From NCBI GenBank assembly GCA_934098385.1, contig CAKOOJ010000008.1, forward strand, positions 1-46,090: DNA of 46,090 bases, in the 5' to 3' direction. The first letter of the stretch is position 1. Each line of letters starts with the position of its first letter. The notes beneath the pieces were generated by a model. It was given only the letters and a program-made list of their open reading frames with translations, had not been told where the DNA came from and searched no databases. Shown in pieces: positions 1-8,371 of the stretch. Source of the stretch: an uncultured Bacilli bacterium (GTDB taxonomy: Bacteria > Bacillota_I > Bacilli_A > RF39 > UBA660). Position numbers and translations under genes: made by a program.

Positions 1-1
1 A

Positions 2-76
2 TAAGACTACTTTCAAAATGTATATTATTACTATACTTTTAAATATTTCTAAAATATAATAAAGTAATTTATTCAT
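2..76 (-). CDS. N-terminal fragment of a small hydrophobic protein, cut by window start
   Basis: Twenty-five codons run from an ATG at 76 to the left edge without a stop. A GGGAG ribosome-binding site sits about 8 bases upstream. The residues read MNKLLYYILEIFKSIVIIYI and continue, so the product begins with a hydrophobic stretch that looks like a signal anchor or membrane segment. An ATG four bases earlier opens a frame that stops after two codons, so the inner ATG was chosen. A TTGTTT/TAATAT promoter lies just upstream. No function can be assigned from this fragment. Confidence 0.5.
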   Translation of the reverse strand, partial: MNKLLYYILEIFKSIVIIYILKVVL

Positions 77-94
77 ACATACACTCCCTCTCAT

Positions 95-122
95 ATATTA
101 TGATTGGGTAAGCACTAAACAA
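95..122 (-). promoter_or_regulatory. Promoter of the truncated leftmost gene
   Basis: Reading leftward, a -35 TTGTTT (117-122) and a -10 TAATAT (95-100) are separated by 16 bases. They lie directly upstream of the RBS and ATG at 76. Match to sigma-A consensus is fair. Confidence 0.45.
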
Positions 123-163
123 AATAAAGCTCTGGTTATATATACTACAATAAAACATTAAAA

Positions 164-191
164 AAATATGTCAAATTAAGTCGACATATTT
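164..191 (-). terminator. Rho-independent terminator after the trmH-family gene
   Basis: AAATATGTC (164-172) pairs with GACATATTT (183-191), and a T-run follows in the leftward direction. It lies immediately downstream of the stop at 196 and ends the der operon. Confidence 0.7.
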
Positions 192-195
192 ATTT

Positions 196-912
196 TTAAT
201 TATTTAATTCATGTATAATTATACTAGTTGCTACACCTACATTTAAACTTTCACAACATTTATTCATTTTTATGTATGCATATTTATCACATAGATCTAA
301 TAATTCGCTACTAACTCCATTTCCTTCGTTTCCTACTAGTAGAGCAAATTTATTTGATTTAATTTCTTTTATATCTGTACCACCATTTACTTTAGTACCT
401 ATTATTTCATAACCATTAATTTTTAAATCCATAATTGTATCTATTAAATTTCTTTTTATTATATTTATATTATTTATCATTCCTTCACTAGCACGAAGTA
501 CTTTTTCATTGTAAACATCTACTGTTCCATCACCTAATGCAATTGTATCAATATTAAATGCAACAGCACTTCTAATTATTGTACCAACGTTTCCTGGATC
601 TTGTACACCATCTAATAATATTACATTACCATTTATATCTCTTGATTCTTTTTTCTTTACTACTGCGACTACATTTGGTAAAGTTTTTAAATTAGTTAAT
701 TTTCTCATAACAGTTTCAGTAACAATAGTGACATTACCATAATAATTTTCTTTACCTTCTAATAAAAATATATCAATAACACTTTTGTCTTTGATTGCTT
801 CTCTAACTAAATGATCTGTAGATATTAAATAAAGATTAGTTTCATCTCTATATTTTTTTTGTAATAATTTGCTATACTTTTTTATTTTTTCATTACTGGT
901 ACTATTAATCAT
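196..912 (-). CDS. TrmH/SpoU family RNA 2'-O-ribose methyltransferase
   Basis: An SAM-dependent SPOUT methyltransferase that 2'-O-methylates ribose in rRNA or tRNA. The 238 residues show a small N-terminal substrate-binding region (about 1-80) and then the knotted catalytic domain. Motif 1 (LDGVQDPGNVGTIIRSA, about 99-117), motif 2 (LVGNEGNGVS, about 193-202) and motif 3 (LNVGVATSIII, about 223-233) are all present, including the Arg and Asn normally needed for catalysis. Length is typical. The start codon shares an ATGA overlap with the stop of the upstream metallopeptidase gene, which indicates translational coupling in the der operon. Which rRNA or tRNA site is modified cannot be told from sequence, so no symbol is given. 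Confidence 0.88.
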   Translation of the reverse strand: MINSTSNEKIKKYSKLLQKKYRDETNLYLISTDHLVREAIKDKSVIDIFLLEGKENYYGNVTIVTETVMRKLTNLKTLPNVVAVVKKKESRDINGNVILLDGVQDPGNVGTIIRSAVAFNIDTIALGDGTVDVYNEKVLRASEGMINNINIIKRNLIDTIMDLKINGYEIIGTKVNGGTDIKEIKSNKFALLVGNEGNGVSSELLDLCDKYAYIKMNKCCESLNVGVATSIIIHELNN

Positions 913-1529
913 TTCAACCTCTTCCTTGCTAATTTATAATATGGATAATATTTTTCTACTTCATTCCAAAAGCTTTTACTATGATCCATATATTTAAAAT
1001 GACATAATTCATGTATGATAACATAATCTATTAAACTAATATCTTTATGTATAAGTTCTGTATTTAATGTAACTGTCATACTCGATTTATTACATACACC
1101 CCATCTTGTTTTCATATGTCTTGTTCTTAATCTAAAATTAGGTAAATTTGAAAATTGTATAATTAAACTATTTAATCTATCTTTAAAAATATTTATACTA
1201 TTTTTTTCTAAATAATCATTAATTATTTCAATACTAGGTCCATATATATTTAAACCATCTATATATATTTTATCATTATGTATATAATTCATTTTAGTTC
1301 CTAAATAATATATATCTTTTTTTTTATTAGTTTTATTTAGCATATTATTATACATTTTTTTTATACTATTTTTATTATCATTTAATAACTTTTCTATATA
1401 TTTATCACTACATAAATATCCACAACTAATATAAAGTTTTAAATCTTCTTTTATTCTAAAATATATATTTTTTATTTTTTTTCTTTCAATAATAACATCT
1501 ATTTCTATATTATCTAATCTATATTTCAT
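909..1529 (-). CDS. YgjP/SprT-like zinc metallopeptidase (DUF45 family)
   Basis: A 206-residue protein of the YgjP-like (M48-related, formerly DUF45) family. The zinc motif HELCH is at 173-177, with a further His in MDHSKSFW (about 183) as probable third ligand. The family's RWG-C motif (RWGVCN) lies about 30 residues earlier. These features are conserved across the family, but its physiological substrate is poorly known. It has no signal peptide, so it should be cytosolic. It overlaps the der stop by one base (TAATG) and the next gene by ATGA, so all three genes are probably one translationally coupled unit. Confidence 0.85.
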   Translation of the reverse strand: MKYRLDNIEIDVIIERKKIKNIYFRIKEDLKLYISCGYLCSDKYIEKLLNDNKNSIKKMYNNMLNKTNKKKDIYYLGTKMNYIHNDKIYIDGLNIYGPSIEIINDYLEKNSINIFKDRLNSLIIQFSNLPNFRLRTRHMKTRWGVCNKSSMTVTLNTELIHKDISLIDYVIIHELCHFKYMDHSKSFWNEVEKYYPYYKLARKRLK

Positions 1530-2839
1530 TATTCACCATTTTTGTTTTTAAATTGTATAATTATTGGTGTACCAACTAAATCAAAAGATTCTCTTATTTT
1601 ATTTTCTAAATATCTTTCATAACTAAAATGTACTAACCCTTTGTTATTTACATTGAAAGTAAATTTAGGTGGCTTAATTCCACTTTGATTAACAAAATAT
1701 ATTTTTAATCTTCTTCCTTTATAACTTGGAGGCATATGTAACATATAAGCATCTCTTATAACATCATTTAATATACTAGTTTTAATTTCTTTTGTACTTG
1801 ACTCATATGCTTTAATTACTTCCGGCATTAATGTATGTATTCTTGACTTTGTTTTAGCACTTAAGAATACTATATTAGCATAAGGAATAAATTGAAAGTG
1901 TGCTCTGATATCTTTAGTCCATTTTTTTATTGCTTGGTCTTTATCTGGTACTGTATCCCATTTATTAACTACTAATACTATTGCTTTTCCAGCATCTATT
2001 GCATAACTAACTATATGTTTATCATGTTCTATTATTCCTTCTTCTGCATTAATTACAATAACACATACGTCACTACGTTCTATAGATTTTAAACTTCTTA
2101 TTAAACTATACTTTTCAACTTCTTCATAAACCTTACCTTTTTTTCTCATACCAGCAGTATCGATAATAGTATAATTCCTTTTTTCATAATTAAATTTTGT
2201 ATCTAAAGAGTCTCTAGTAGTTCCAGCAATATTACTTACTAAACACCTTTCTTCATTTAATATAGCATTTACCAAACTACTTTTACCAACGTTTGGTCTT
2301 CCTATAATACAAAATTTTATATCACTATCATTTTCTTCTGTTGTATATGGATTAAAATCTTTTGTTATTTCATCTAATAATTCATTTATTCCTCTTTTAT
2401 GTTCTCCACTTATCATAATCATATTATCAAATCCTAATTCATAATAAGAATAAATGTTATCTTCATGATGTTTATCATCTATTTTATTTATTGCTACTAT
2501 AACTTTTTTATTTGATTTTAATAAATAATCTCTTATTTTTAAATCATTAAGTGTTAAATCTTCTCTACCATCTACAACAAATACAATTACATCACTTTCT
2601 TCCATAGCTAATTCTGCTTGTATTTTTATTGACTCATTAAAATCTTTAACTTCTAAATCTATTCCACCAGTATCTATTAAATTAAAACTTTTATCTTTAT
2701 AATTTACTATACCATATATTCTATCCCTAGTTACTCCTGGAATGTCAGCAATAATGGATTTTTTTTCATTTATTAATCTATTAAATAATGTGCTTTTACC
2801 CGTATTAGGTCTTCCTATTAAGCATACAGTTTTACGCAT
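1529..2839 (-). CDS. der: Ribosome biogenesis GTPase Der (EngA)
   Basis: An essential tandem GTPase for assembly of the 50S subunit. The 436 residues hold two G domains and a C-terminal KH-like domain (about 350-436), as in canonical Der. The first P-loop is GRPNTGKS near residue 9 (Thr where Val is usual). The second is GRPNVGKS near 180. DTGG and DTAG switch II motifs and two NKxD motifs (NKID, NKWD) are present. The start ATG has an AAAGGGAG RBS and a good promoter upstream. It is the first gene of the der, metallopeptidase, methyltransferase operon. Confidence 0.97.
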   Translation of the reverse strand: MRKTVCLIGRPNTGKSTLFNRLINEKKSIIADIPGVTRDRIYGIVNYKDKSFNLIDTGGIDLEVKDFNESIKIQAELAMEESDVIVFVVDGREDLTLNDLKIRDYLLKSNKKVIVAINKIDDKHHEDNIYSYYELGFDNMIMISGEHKRGINELLDEITKDFNPYTTEENDSDIKFCIIGRPNVGKSSLVNAILNEERCLVSNIAGTTRDSLDTKFNYEKRNYTIIDTAGMRKKGKVYEEVEKYSLIRSLKSIERSDVCVIVINAEEGIIEHDKHIVSYAIDAGKAIVLVVNKWDTVPDKDQAIKKWTKDIRAHFQFIPYANIVFLSAKTKSRIHTLMPEVIKAYESSTKEIKTSILNDVIRDAYMLHMPPSYKGRRLKIYFVNQSGIKPPKFTFNVNNKGLVHFSYERYLENKIRESFDLVGTPIIIQFKNKNGE

Positions 2840-2863
2840 AGTATCACTCCCTTTAACGAAACT

Positions 2864-2892
2864 ATTTTATCATATATACTTAGTTTTCTCAA
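2864..2892 (-). promoter_or_regulatory. Promoter of the der operon
   Basis: -35 TTGAGA (2887-2892), 17-base spacer, -10 TAAAAT (2864-2869), reading leftward into der. The position is right for a short leader with the RBS seen before the start at 2839. Confidence 0.6.
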
Positions 2893-2910
2893 ATAAAATT
2901 GCAGAATATA

Positions 2911-2943
2911 AAAAACATCATATTTTGATAGTATTGATGTTTT
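2911..2943 (-). terminator. Terminator after the VanZ-RDD gene
   Basis: AAAACATCA (2912-2920) pairs with TGATGTTTT (2935-2943), and T residues follow in the leftward direction. The hairpin overlaps the 3' end of the VanZ-RDD gene and precedes the der promoter. Confidence 0.65.
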
Positions 2944-4009
2944 CTGTTTTAGTTAATTTTTCATACCACAATTTATTATTTGTAATAAGTAATATAAATG
3001 ATGCAAATGAATATAACATATATATAATTATAAATAATATTCCAAGTAAATTTTGATTATCTATAAGAACTATACTTACTAAAGGTATTAAAAATATATA
3101 TATAAACATTAAATTAGTTCTTATTATTATAGGATATATCTTATTAATACTACCACTTAATCTTAAATTAACTATTCTTTTACCAATTGTTCTTCCTTTA
3201 AATATAGTAGGTATTAAAACAAACATTATATATATAATTATTAAAAATAGTATTATAAATGTTTTTAAATTATATTCTTTACCATATAATATAGTTATTA
3301 TAAGAACCATACCAAATATTAAACTTAAAAAGAATAAATCTATAATAAACGCTACTAATCTTCTTAATCCAGTTACTTTATTACTCATTATATATGACTT
3401 ATCATCTATATTCTCTCTAGATGGTAATATTTTTAATAATGGAGTTATTGTATAATATCCAACTAACCCACCTAAAGTATTAAACATTATATCATCTACA
3501 TCAAACATTCTATAATTTCTAGGATATATATGATATAGTCCAGTAAGTTGAGTTATTTCAAAAAATAAACTTAATAAGAATGAATATATTAATGTTCTTT
3601 TTAAACTACATTTATAGTAATATCTTAGATACATACCAAATGGTATAGTCAATACTATATTAAATAATGGTTGATATATAGCAGGTTGTTTTAATATTTT
3701 AATAAAACTAGTTAAACTATTAAAAGAATATTTATTATCTTTAATAAAATCAAATATAAAATTAAATGGTTTTAATTGATAATATGGTATAGTTAGTTTA
3801 CTAACGTACTCTCTACTCGGTAAAGGCAATATTACTAAAAAGTATGCACACATTAAATATAGTGTAAATGTATATATTATAAATGTTCTTATTTTAGATA
3901 TTGAACCATATTTATTATAGTTTATTATTATAAATGGAAATGTTATTAGTAGTGCTATAAATGGAAACAAAAAAAATGCACTATATATGGAATTTAGATA
4001 AGTTGTCAT
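2918..4009 (-). CDS. VanZ-like and RDD domain fusion membrane protein
   Basis: A 363-residue polytopic membrane protein. About residues 1-200 look like VanZ family: several membrane segments, and a conserved stretch with SLFFEITQL followed by DVDDIMFNTLGGLVGY. About residues 210-350 look like an RDD domain: LRRLVAFIIDLFFL with the Arg-Asp signature, then KGRTIGKRIVNLR. VanZ proteins are linked to teicoplanin resistance and the cell envelope. RDD proteins are membrane proteins of mixed or unknown role. The start has a GGTGG RBS. The gene has its own terminator and probable promoter (TTTATA, 17 bases, TATAAT at 4027-4055) and is divergent from the next gene. Substrate and role are unknown. Confidence 0.8.
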   Translation of the reverse strand: MTTYLNSIYSAFFLFPFIALLITFPFIIINYNKYGSISKIRTFIIYTFTLYLMCAYFLVILPLPSREYVSKLTIPYYQLKPFNFIFDFIKDNKYSFNSLTSFIKILKQPAIYQPLFNIVLTIPFGMYLRYYYKCSLKRTLIYSFLLSLFFEITQLTGLYHIYPRNYRMFDVDDIMFNTLGGLVGYYTITPLLKILPSRENIDDKSYIMSNKVTGLRRLVAFIIDLFFLSLIFGMVLIITILYGKEYNLKTFIILFLIIIYIMFVLIPTIFKGRTIGKRIVNLRLSGSINKIYPIIIRTNLMFIYIFLIPLVSIVLIDNQNLLGILFIIIYMLYSFASFILLITNNKLWYEKLTKTENINTIKI

Positions 4010-4088
4010 ATTTTACCACCTAGTTCATTATAATATATAATTTAAAATATATAAAGTATTTATTCATATAATTTTATAGAGGTTATAT

Positions 4089-4460
4089 ATGAGAGAGGCA
4101 TTTAGAGAAAATGAAGAGTTTGAGAAATTTGTTAGCCAAGATTTTAATGATATCGCTAAATGGCTAAATTCTTTGAATGCTTATGAATTTACTTTTATTG
4201 CGACTGGTATTGGAATTATTATTGCAAAAGGTTTAACTATAAATCAACAAAATTCTGTTGGTAACTTCTTTGAACAAATTGGACAAACATTACTAACAAT
4301 TGGTGCACAAAATCAAACGGTTAAGCATGACAGAAGAAGAAAACCTGGTATTAAAAAAGGTATTGATAAATCTTTAGAAGATGAAATTAAAGAATTAAAA
4401 GAGGAAGTTATACAGTTAAGAAAAGATTCTTTAAATAATAATAATACAGAGAGATTATAA
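4089..4460 (+). CDS. Small protein with one hydrophobic segment and a coiled-coil tail
   Basis: I do not recognise this 123-residue protein. It begins with an acidic helical stretch. It then has a moderately hydrophobic segment (FTFIATGIGIIIAKGL, about 34-50) that could span the membrane. A basic patch (HDRRRKPGIKKG) follows, and then a charged C-terminal helix with Leu/Ile heptads (about 95-115). An AGAGG RBS precedes the ATG. It is monocistronic, ending in a strong terminator. An anchored adaptor or scaffold is possible, but nothing in the sequence proves it. Confidence 0.75.
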   Translation: MREAFRENEEFEKFVSQDFNDIAKWLNSLNAYEFTFIATGIGIIIAKGLTINQQNSVGNFFEQIGQTLLTIGAQNQTVKHDRRRKPGIKKGIDKSLEDEIKELKEEVIQLRKDSLNNNNTERL

Positions 4461-4512
4461 AAAAGACTAACCTTTAAAATTATATGTACTATATTTTAAA
4501 GATTGGTCTTTT
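4461..4512 (+). terminator. Strong terminator after the small coiled-coil gene
   Basis: AAAAGACTAACCTTTAAAAT (4461-4480) faces ATTTTAAAGATTGGTCTTTT (4493-4512), a 20-position stem with one mismatch and one wobble, then T residues. It would also work leftward, where it overlaps the end of a possible small ORF. Confidence 0.8.
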
Positions 4513-4631
4513 TCAATTATTTTATTTTTATCGATTTCATTGTTAATTTTTTTGCTTGTTGAATAAACATCTATTCTAAGTATAAACGCTAATATTATTA
4601 ACAATATAAATATACATTTTTTATTAGTCAT
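4467..4631 (-). CDS. Possible 54-residue secreted or membrane peptide
   Basis: An open frame from ATG at 4631 begins MTNKKCIFILLIILAFILRI and continues with a polar tail (about 22-54). It is preceded by an AGAGGG RBS five bases from the ATG. The N-terminus looks like a signal peptide or single membrane anchor with a basic start. The last third overlaps the strong terminator hairpin of the opposing gene, which weakens the case, because the hairpin may itself set the sequence there. It could be the first gene of the leftward strand here, or chance. Confidence 0.35.
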   Translation of the reverse strand: MTNKKCIFILLIILAFILRIDVYSTSKKINNEIDKNKIIEKDQSLKYSTYNFKG

Positions 4632-4691
4632 GTCATCCCTCTATTTTCTGATACTTTATAAGTATAACATGAATGGTATTAAAAAGTATAA

Positions 4692-6641
4692 TTATTTTTT
4701 TAATATTTTTGTTTTAGCGTAAATATTCTGTATAATGGTTTTTTTCAAATTTAATAATTTATTAAGTTTTTTTCTTCTATTTAAATATTCTTTTATTTTT
4801 ATTATTTTATCTTGTTCATTTAATAAATTATATTTCAATATATTCTTACCTAGAATACCTTTTAAACTATCTTTTTCTATACTTTCTAAATTATTTATAT
4901 CTATATCTTGTATTTTATTAGCATTTTTTAAAAATGATTTTCCAACATGTTTTAACATAGGTAAGTTAACATATTTTATATTATTTTCATAAGATAATAC
5001 ATCGTTAGCAATAGATTCTACTTTTGGCATATTAATTACATCACTATTGGTATCAGAAAATGTTAAAAATGATTTTTCTATTTTTTCTACATTACTTAAA
5101 TTTGCGTTATTTAAATCAACATTTGAACGTGTCATAACACTTCTACCGATATATTTACAATTATCTAAATTTAATTTTGTGATAAATGATTGATTCGCAG
5201 ATAAGAAGAAACTAGATAATTTAATAATTTTCGGGATATTTATGTAACTAACTCCATCTAATTCATACATAAACCATTCCCCCATGATTTCTAAATTAGG
5301 AAAATCTAATATTTCTATTCCACTTCTTAGATATCTACAAAATTCATCACCTATACTTTTAACATTAGGTAAGTATATTTCTTTAATTCCTTGTTCACAA
5401 AAAAGCATAAATCCTTTTCCAATAATTTCAAGTTTTGGAAAATTAATTGTTTTAATTAAAGAACAACGACTAAAACCTAGAAAATTATCTCCTATTTTTT
5501 CAACTTTATTAATATTTAAAGATCTTAATTCTTTATTATACAGTAAAAAAGCATTGCCTATTGATGTAACATTATTCATTTCTATATATTGTAACTTTTT
5601 GTTGTTATCTAAAAAATTATCTTTAATTTCTGTAATATTATTGTTAATGTATCCAATTATTTCTCCATTCTTGTCTATTTCTACTTTTATATCTTCTTTG
5701 TCTGTTTTAAAAATAATTAGTTTGTTAATTCCATGTTTTTCTACTTCTATTTTATTAATATTTTTAATAGTAGATGTAAAACTACAATTATTAAAACTAT
5801 AATTTATAAATTCTTTATATTGTAAATCTAAAACAACATCATCCATTATAATATATTTTTCTTTTTCCAGTTTTTTTATTGTTCCATATTGAATAACAAC
5901 ATTATTTTTGCAAAAGTAAACTCCAAATTGTTCAAGGTTATATTTGTAAAATTTACCATCATTTGCTCGTACAAATTCTTTAAAATCCTCTTTATTTAAT
6001 ATTGCTTGTTTATACCCATAATATTCTTCAAAACTATTTGTTAATCCAGGTATAATATTATCTAAATTATTTTTAAATGTAGCATCTGGATTATTTACTC
6101 TATGGTTATATCTGTTTTTTATTGATAAAGTATGCATTTCATCTTTTGTAAATTGAATGCTTATTACACTTGTTCCGTACAAGTCTTCTCTTTCTGGATT
6201 CTTGAAATCTTTTCTATTTATTTTATCTACATCTTTCTTTACTGCAAAAAAAACATAACATTTATCTAATCTGTTTCCATTAAAAGTACACAATTCTTCA
6301 CCTTTAGAATAATATTTTTTGAAAGATTGTATATCTTCTTCTGTTTTACATTCATATAAATTATATCCTGCTTTACTCATTAATTTACTTGGCGACTCAT
6401 TTATTTTTATACTATTTATATTTTTATTATCGCAAAATAAATTAAAAATATAATTTTTAAATTTAATTAATTCTTCATTTTCTTTTAAATCTTCATATAG
6501 TGTTTTACTTTCTGCAAAATTATCCAAGAAAAGTTTTGATAGTTTTCCTTCACTTTCTAATATAATTGAAAAATTATCTCTAGCATAATGCATCATATCT
6601 TCACCATAATATTTTTTTATTAATTTTAAATCTGTATTCAT
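4692..6641 (-). CDS. Leucine-rich-repeat protein with conserved N-terminal domain (paralog 1)
   Basis: 649 residues from the ATG at 6641. A TTG two codons earlier is only one base from the GGGAG RBS and is rejected. Residues 1 to about 210 form a domain shared almost unchanged with the next gene, including YECKTE-DIQSFKKYY, FFAVKKDVD and YGTSVISIQFTKD. A linker follows, and then from about 345 to 615 roughly a dozen 22-23-residue repeats of BspA/LRR_5 type (pattern IxNLExIGxxFL). The C-terminus is lysine-rich. No signal peptide is seen. Such repeats bind proteins. The N-terminal domain has no function I can assign. It shares a duplicated promoter with the next gene. Confidence 0.8.
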   Translation of the reverse strand: MNTDLKLIKKYYGEDMMHYARDNFSIILESEGKLSKLFLDNFAESKTLYEDLKENEELIKFKNYIFNLFCDNKNINSIKINESPSKLMSKAGYNLYECKTEEDIQSFKKYYSKGEELCTFNGNRLDKCYVFFAVKKDVDKINRKDFKNPEREDLYGTSVISIQFTKDEMHTLSIKNRYNHRVNNPDATFKNNLDNIIPGLTNSFEEYYGYKQAILNKEDFKEFVRANDGKFYKYNLEQFGVYFCKNNVVIQYGTIKKLEKEKYIIMDDVVLDLQYKEFINYSFNNCSFTSTIKNINKIEVEKHGINKLIIFKTDKEDIKVEIDKNGEIIGYINNNITEIKDNFLDNNKKLQYIEMNNVTSIGNAFLLYNKELRSLNINKVEKIGDNFLGFSRCSLIKTINFPKLEIIGKGFMLFCEQGIKEIYLPNVKSIGDEFCRYLRSGIEILDFPNLEIMGEWFMYELDGVSYINIPKIIKLSSFFLSANQSFITKLNLDNCKYIGRSVMTRSNVDLNNANLSNVEKIEKSFLTFSDTNSDVINMPKVESIANDVLSYENNIKYVNLPMLKHVGKSFLKNANKIQDIDINNLESIEKDSLKGILGKNILKYNLLNEQDKIIKIKEYLNRRKKLNKLLNLKKTIIQNIYAKTKILKK

Positions 6642-6660
6642 ACACAAACTCCCTTGATAT

Positions 6661-6689
6661 ATATTAAATCAGTTAGATTGATTTGTAAA
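6661..6689 (-). promoter_or_regulatory. Promoter and operator-like palindrome of LRR paralog 1
   Basis: -35 TTTACA (6684-6689), spacer of 17, -10 TAATAT (6661-6666). The spacer is an imperfect palindrome with outer arms AATCA and TGATT, a good place for a repressor. The same 48 bases upstream of the ATG recur before paralog 2, and identity stops exactly at the -35 edge. Confidence 0.65.
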
Positions 6690-6696
6690 TAAAATA

Positions 6697-8253
6697 TTAT
6701 TTTTTATATCTTAAAACTTTTTGTTTTATTTTATTTTTTAGATTATTTTTTATTTCTTTTAATTTATTTATTTTATTATTTCTATTAATTGTATTTTTAA
6801 CAAGTCTAACAAGTTCAATTTGTTCATGCACAAAATAAACATTTTTTTCATATCCATTATTTTTTAATAATTCATAAAAACTAAACATTTCCATAAATTG
6901 TAATTTTGGAGCATTAAATACTTTTATATTTTTATTTGAGTATAAAAAATTAGTTTCTATAGTTACAATTTCTGGCGTCATTATGTATTCTAATACATTA
7001 TTGTTAGGCATAAAATAACAGCCAATGTATTTTACTTTTGGAAACACTACACATTTTAAAGAATTATTATCTTTTAAAAAATTACGTTCAATTTCTTTAA
7101 CTTCTGGTGCATCAATATATTCTAAACTATTATTATGTAATAAAAAATCATCATAAATATATTCAGTATTTTGTAATATAATAGTTTTTAAAACTGTATT
7201 TTTTATTAAAAAATTTTCTAAAATAACTTTTACAACATTGTTTTTATAACTTATTATTCTATTATATTTATCTATAATTATTTCTATATTTTCTTCATTA
7301 TCATCAACACTTATATTAATTATCTTATCAGTTCCCGACTTGTTTATTTCTATCTTGTTTATATTTTTTATTGTATCTGTGAAACTATCTTGTATATCAG
7401 CATCATATAAATATATTTTTTTCTTGACTAAATCTAATATAAAATAATCTAATATAATATACTTTTCTTTTGGATATTTTTTAACTTCAAAGTTATCTAT
7501 TATTATATTATTAGGACAATAATATTTATTACCACTTTCATAATTATATTTATAATATTTTCCATTGTTCGCACGTACGAATTCTCCAAAGTTTTGTTTA
7601 TTTACATATTCTTGTTTTATTCCATAATATAATTCAAAACTTTTTGTTAATCCTAGTATAACATTATCTAAGTTATTTTTAAATGTTGCATCTGGATTCT
7701 TCACTCTTTGATTATATCTATTTTTTATTGATAAAGTATTTGTTCCATCTTTTGTAAATTGTATACTTATTACACTAGTACCATATTCATCTTCTCTTTT
7801 AGGGTTTTTAAAATTTTCTCTTTTAATATTATCTACATCTTTTTTTACTGCGAAAAATACTTTGTTAGTATTAAGTCTTCCACCTTTAAAAGTGCATAAT
7901 TCTTCACCTTCAGAATAGTATTTTTTAAAAGATTGTATATCGGCTTCGGTTTTACATTCATATAAAGTATATCCTGCTTCATTCATCAGTTCATTTGGAG
8001 TTTTTACATTTGTAATTTCATTATTATCTTCATCTTTTTTTTCATGGTAAAGTTTATATATATAATTTTTAAATTTAATTAATGCATCATTTTCTTTTAA
8101 ATCTTCATAAAGTGTTTTACTTTCTTCAAAATTATCTAGGAAAAGGTTTGATAGTCTTCCTTCTTTTTCTAATATAATAGAAAAATTATCTCTAGCATAA
8201 TGCATCATATCTTCACCATAATATTTTTTTATTAATTTTAAATCTGTATTCAT
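6697..8253 (-). CDS. Leucine-rich-repeat protein with conserved N-terminal domain (paralog 2)
   Basis: 518 residues from the ATG at 8253, with the same RBS and leader as paralog 1. Residues 1 to about 210 are nearly identical to that gene: same NTDLKLIKKYYGEDMMHYAR start, the YECKTEADIQSF block, and NPDATFKNNLDN. The middle has diverged. The repeat region (about 345-455) has only five or six LRR units against about a dozen in the paralog, and the protein ends in a similar lysine-rich tail. Repeat number is the main difference, as expected if the copies arose by tandem duplication and then changed their binding surface. No signal peptide. Function unknown. Confidence 0.8.
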   Translation of the reverse strand: MNTDLKLIKKYYGEDMMHYARDNFSIILEKEGRLSNLFLDNFEESKTLYEDLKENDALIKFKNYIYKLYHEKKDEDNNEITNVKTPNELMNEAGYTLYECKTEADIQSFKKYYSEGEELCTFKGGRLNTNKVFFAVKKDVDNIKRENFKNPKREDEYGTSVISIQFTKDGTNTLSIKNRYNQRVKNPDATFKNNLDNVILGLTKSFELYYGIKQEYVNKQNFGEFVRANNGKYYKYNYESGNKYYCPNNIIIDNFEVKKYPKEKYIILDYFILDLVKKKIYLYDADIQDSFTDTIKNINKIEINKSGTDKIINISVDDNEENIEIIIDKYNRIISYKNNVVKVILENFLIKNTVLKTIILQNTEYIYDDFLLHNNSLEYIDAPEVKEIERNFLKDNNSLKCVVFPKVKYIGCYFMPNNNVLEYIMTPEIVTIETNFLYSNKNIKVFNAPKLQFMEMFSFYELLKNNGYEKNVYFVHEQIELVRLVKNTINRNNKINKLKEIKNNLKNKIKQKVLRYKK

Positions 8254-8272
8254 ACACAAACTCCCTTGATAT

Positions 8273-8301
8273 ATATTAAATCAGTTAGATTGATTTGTAA
8301 A
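8273..8301 (-). promoter_or_regulatory. Promoter and operator-like palindrome of LRR paralog 2
   Basis: -35 TTTACA (8296-8301), 17 bases, -10 TAATAT (8273-8278), identical to the promoter of paralog 1 including the AATCA...TGATT palindrome in the spacer. It diverges from the palindrome-rich promoter of the DNA-repair operon. Confidence 0.65.
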
Positions 8302-8309
8302 GGCAAAAT

Positions 8310-8354
8310 TTTGTACAAACAATTGTTTACACAAACAAATATTTGTTATATAAT
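8310..8354 (+). promoter_or_regulatory. Rightward promoter with three adjacent perfect palindromes
   Basis: -35 TTTACA (8326-8331), 17 bases, -10 TATAAT (8349-8354), a near-consensus promoter for the operon starting at 8372. Three perfect palindromes lie over it: TTTGTACAAA (8310-8319), AAACAATTGTTT (8317-8328, touching the -35) and AACAAATATTTGTT (8334-8347, filling the spacer). The AAC-N4-GTT core of the second resembles a relaxed Firmicute LexA box (GAAC-N4-GTTC), which would suit a DNA-repair operon. The regulator is inferred, not shown. Confidence 0.65.
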
Positions 8355-8371
8355 ATATTTGGTGATGTAAA

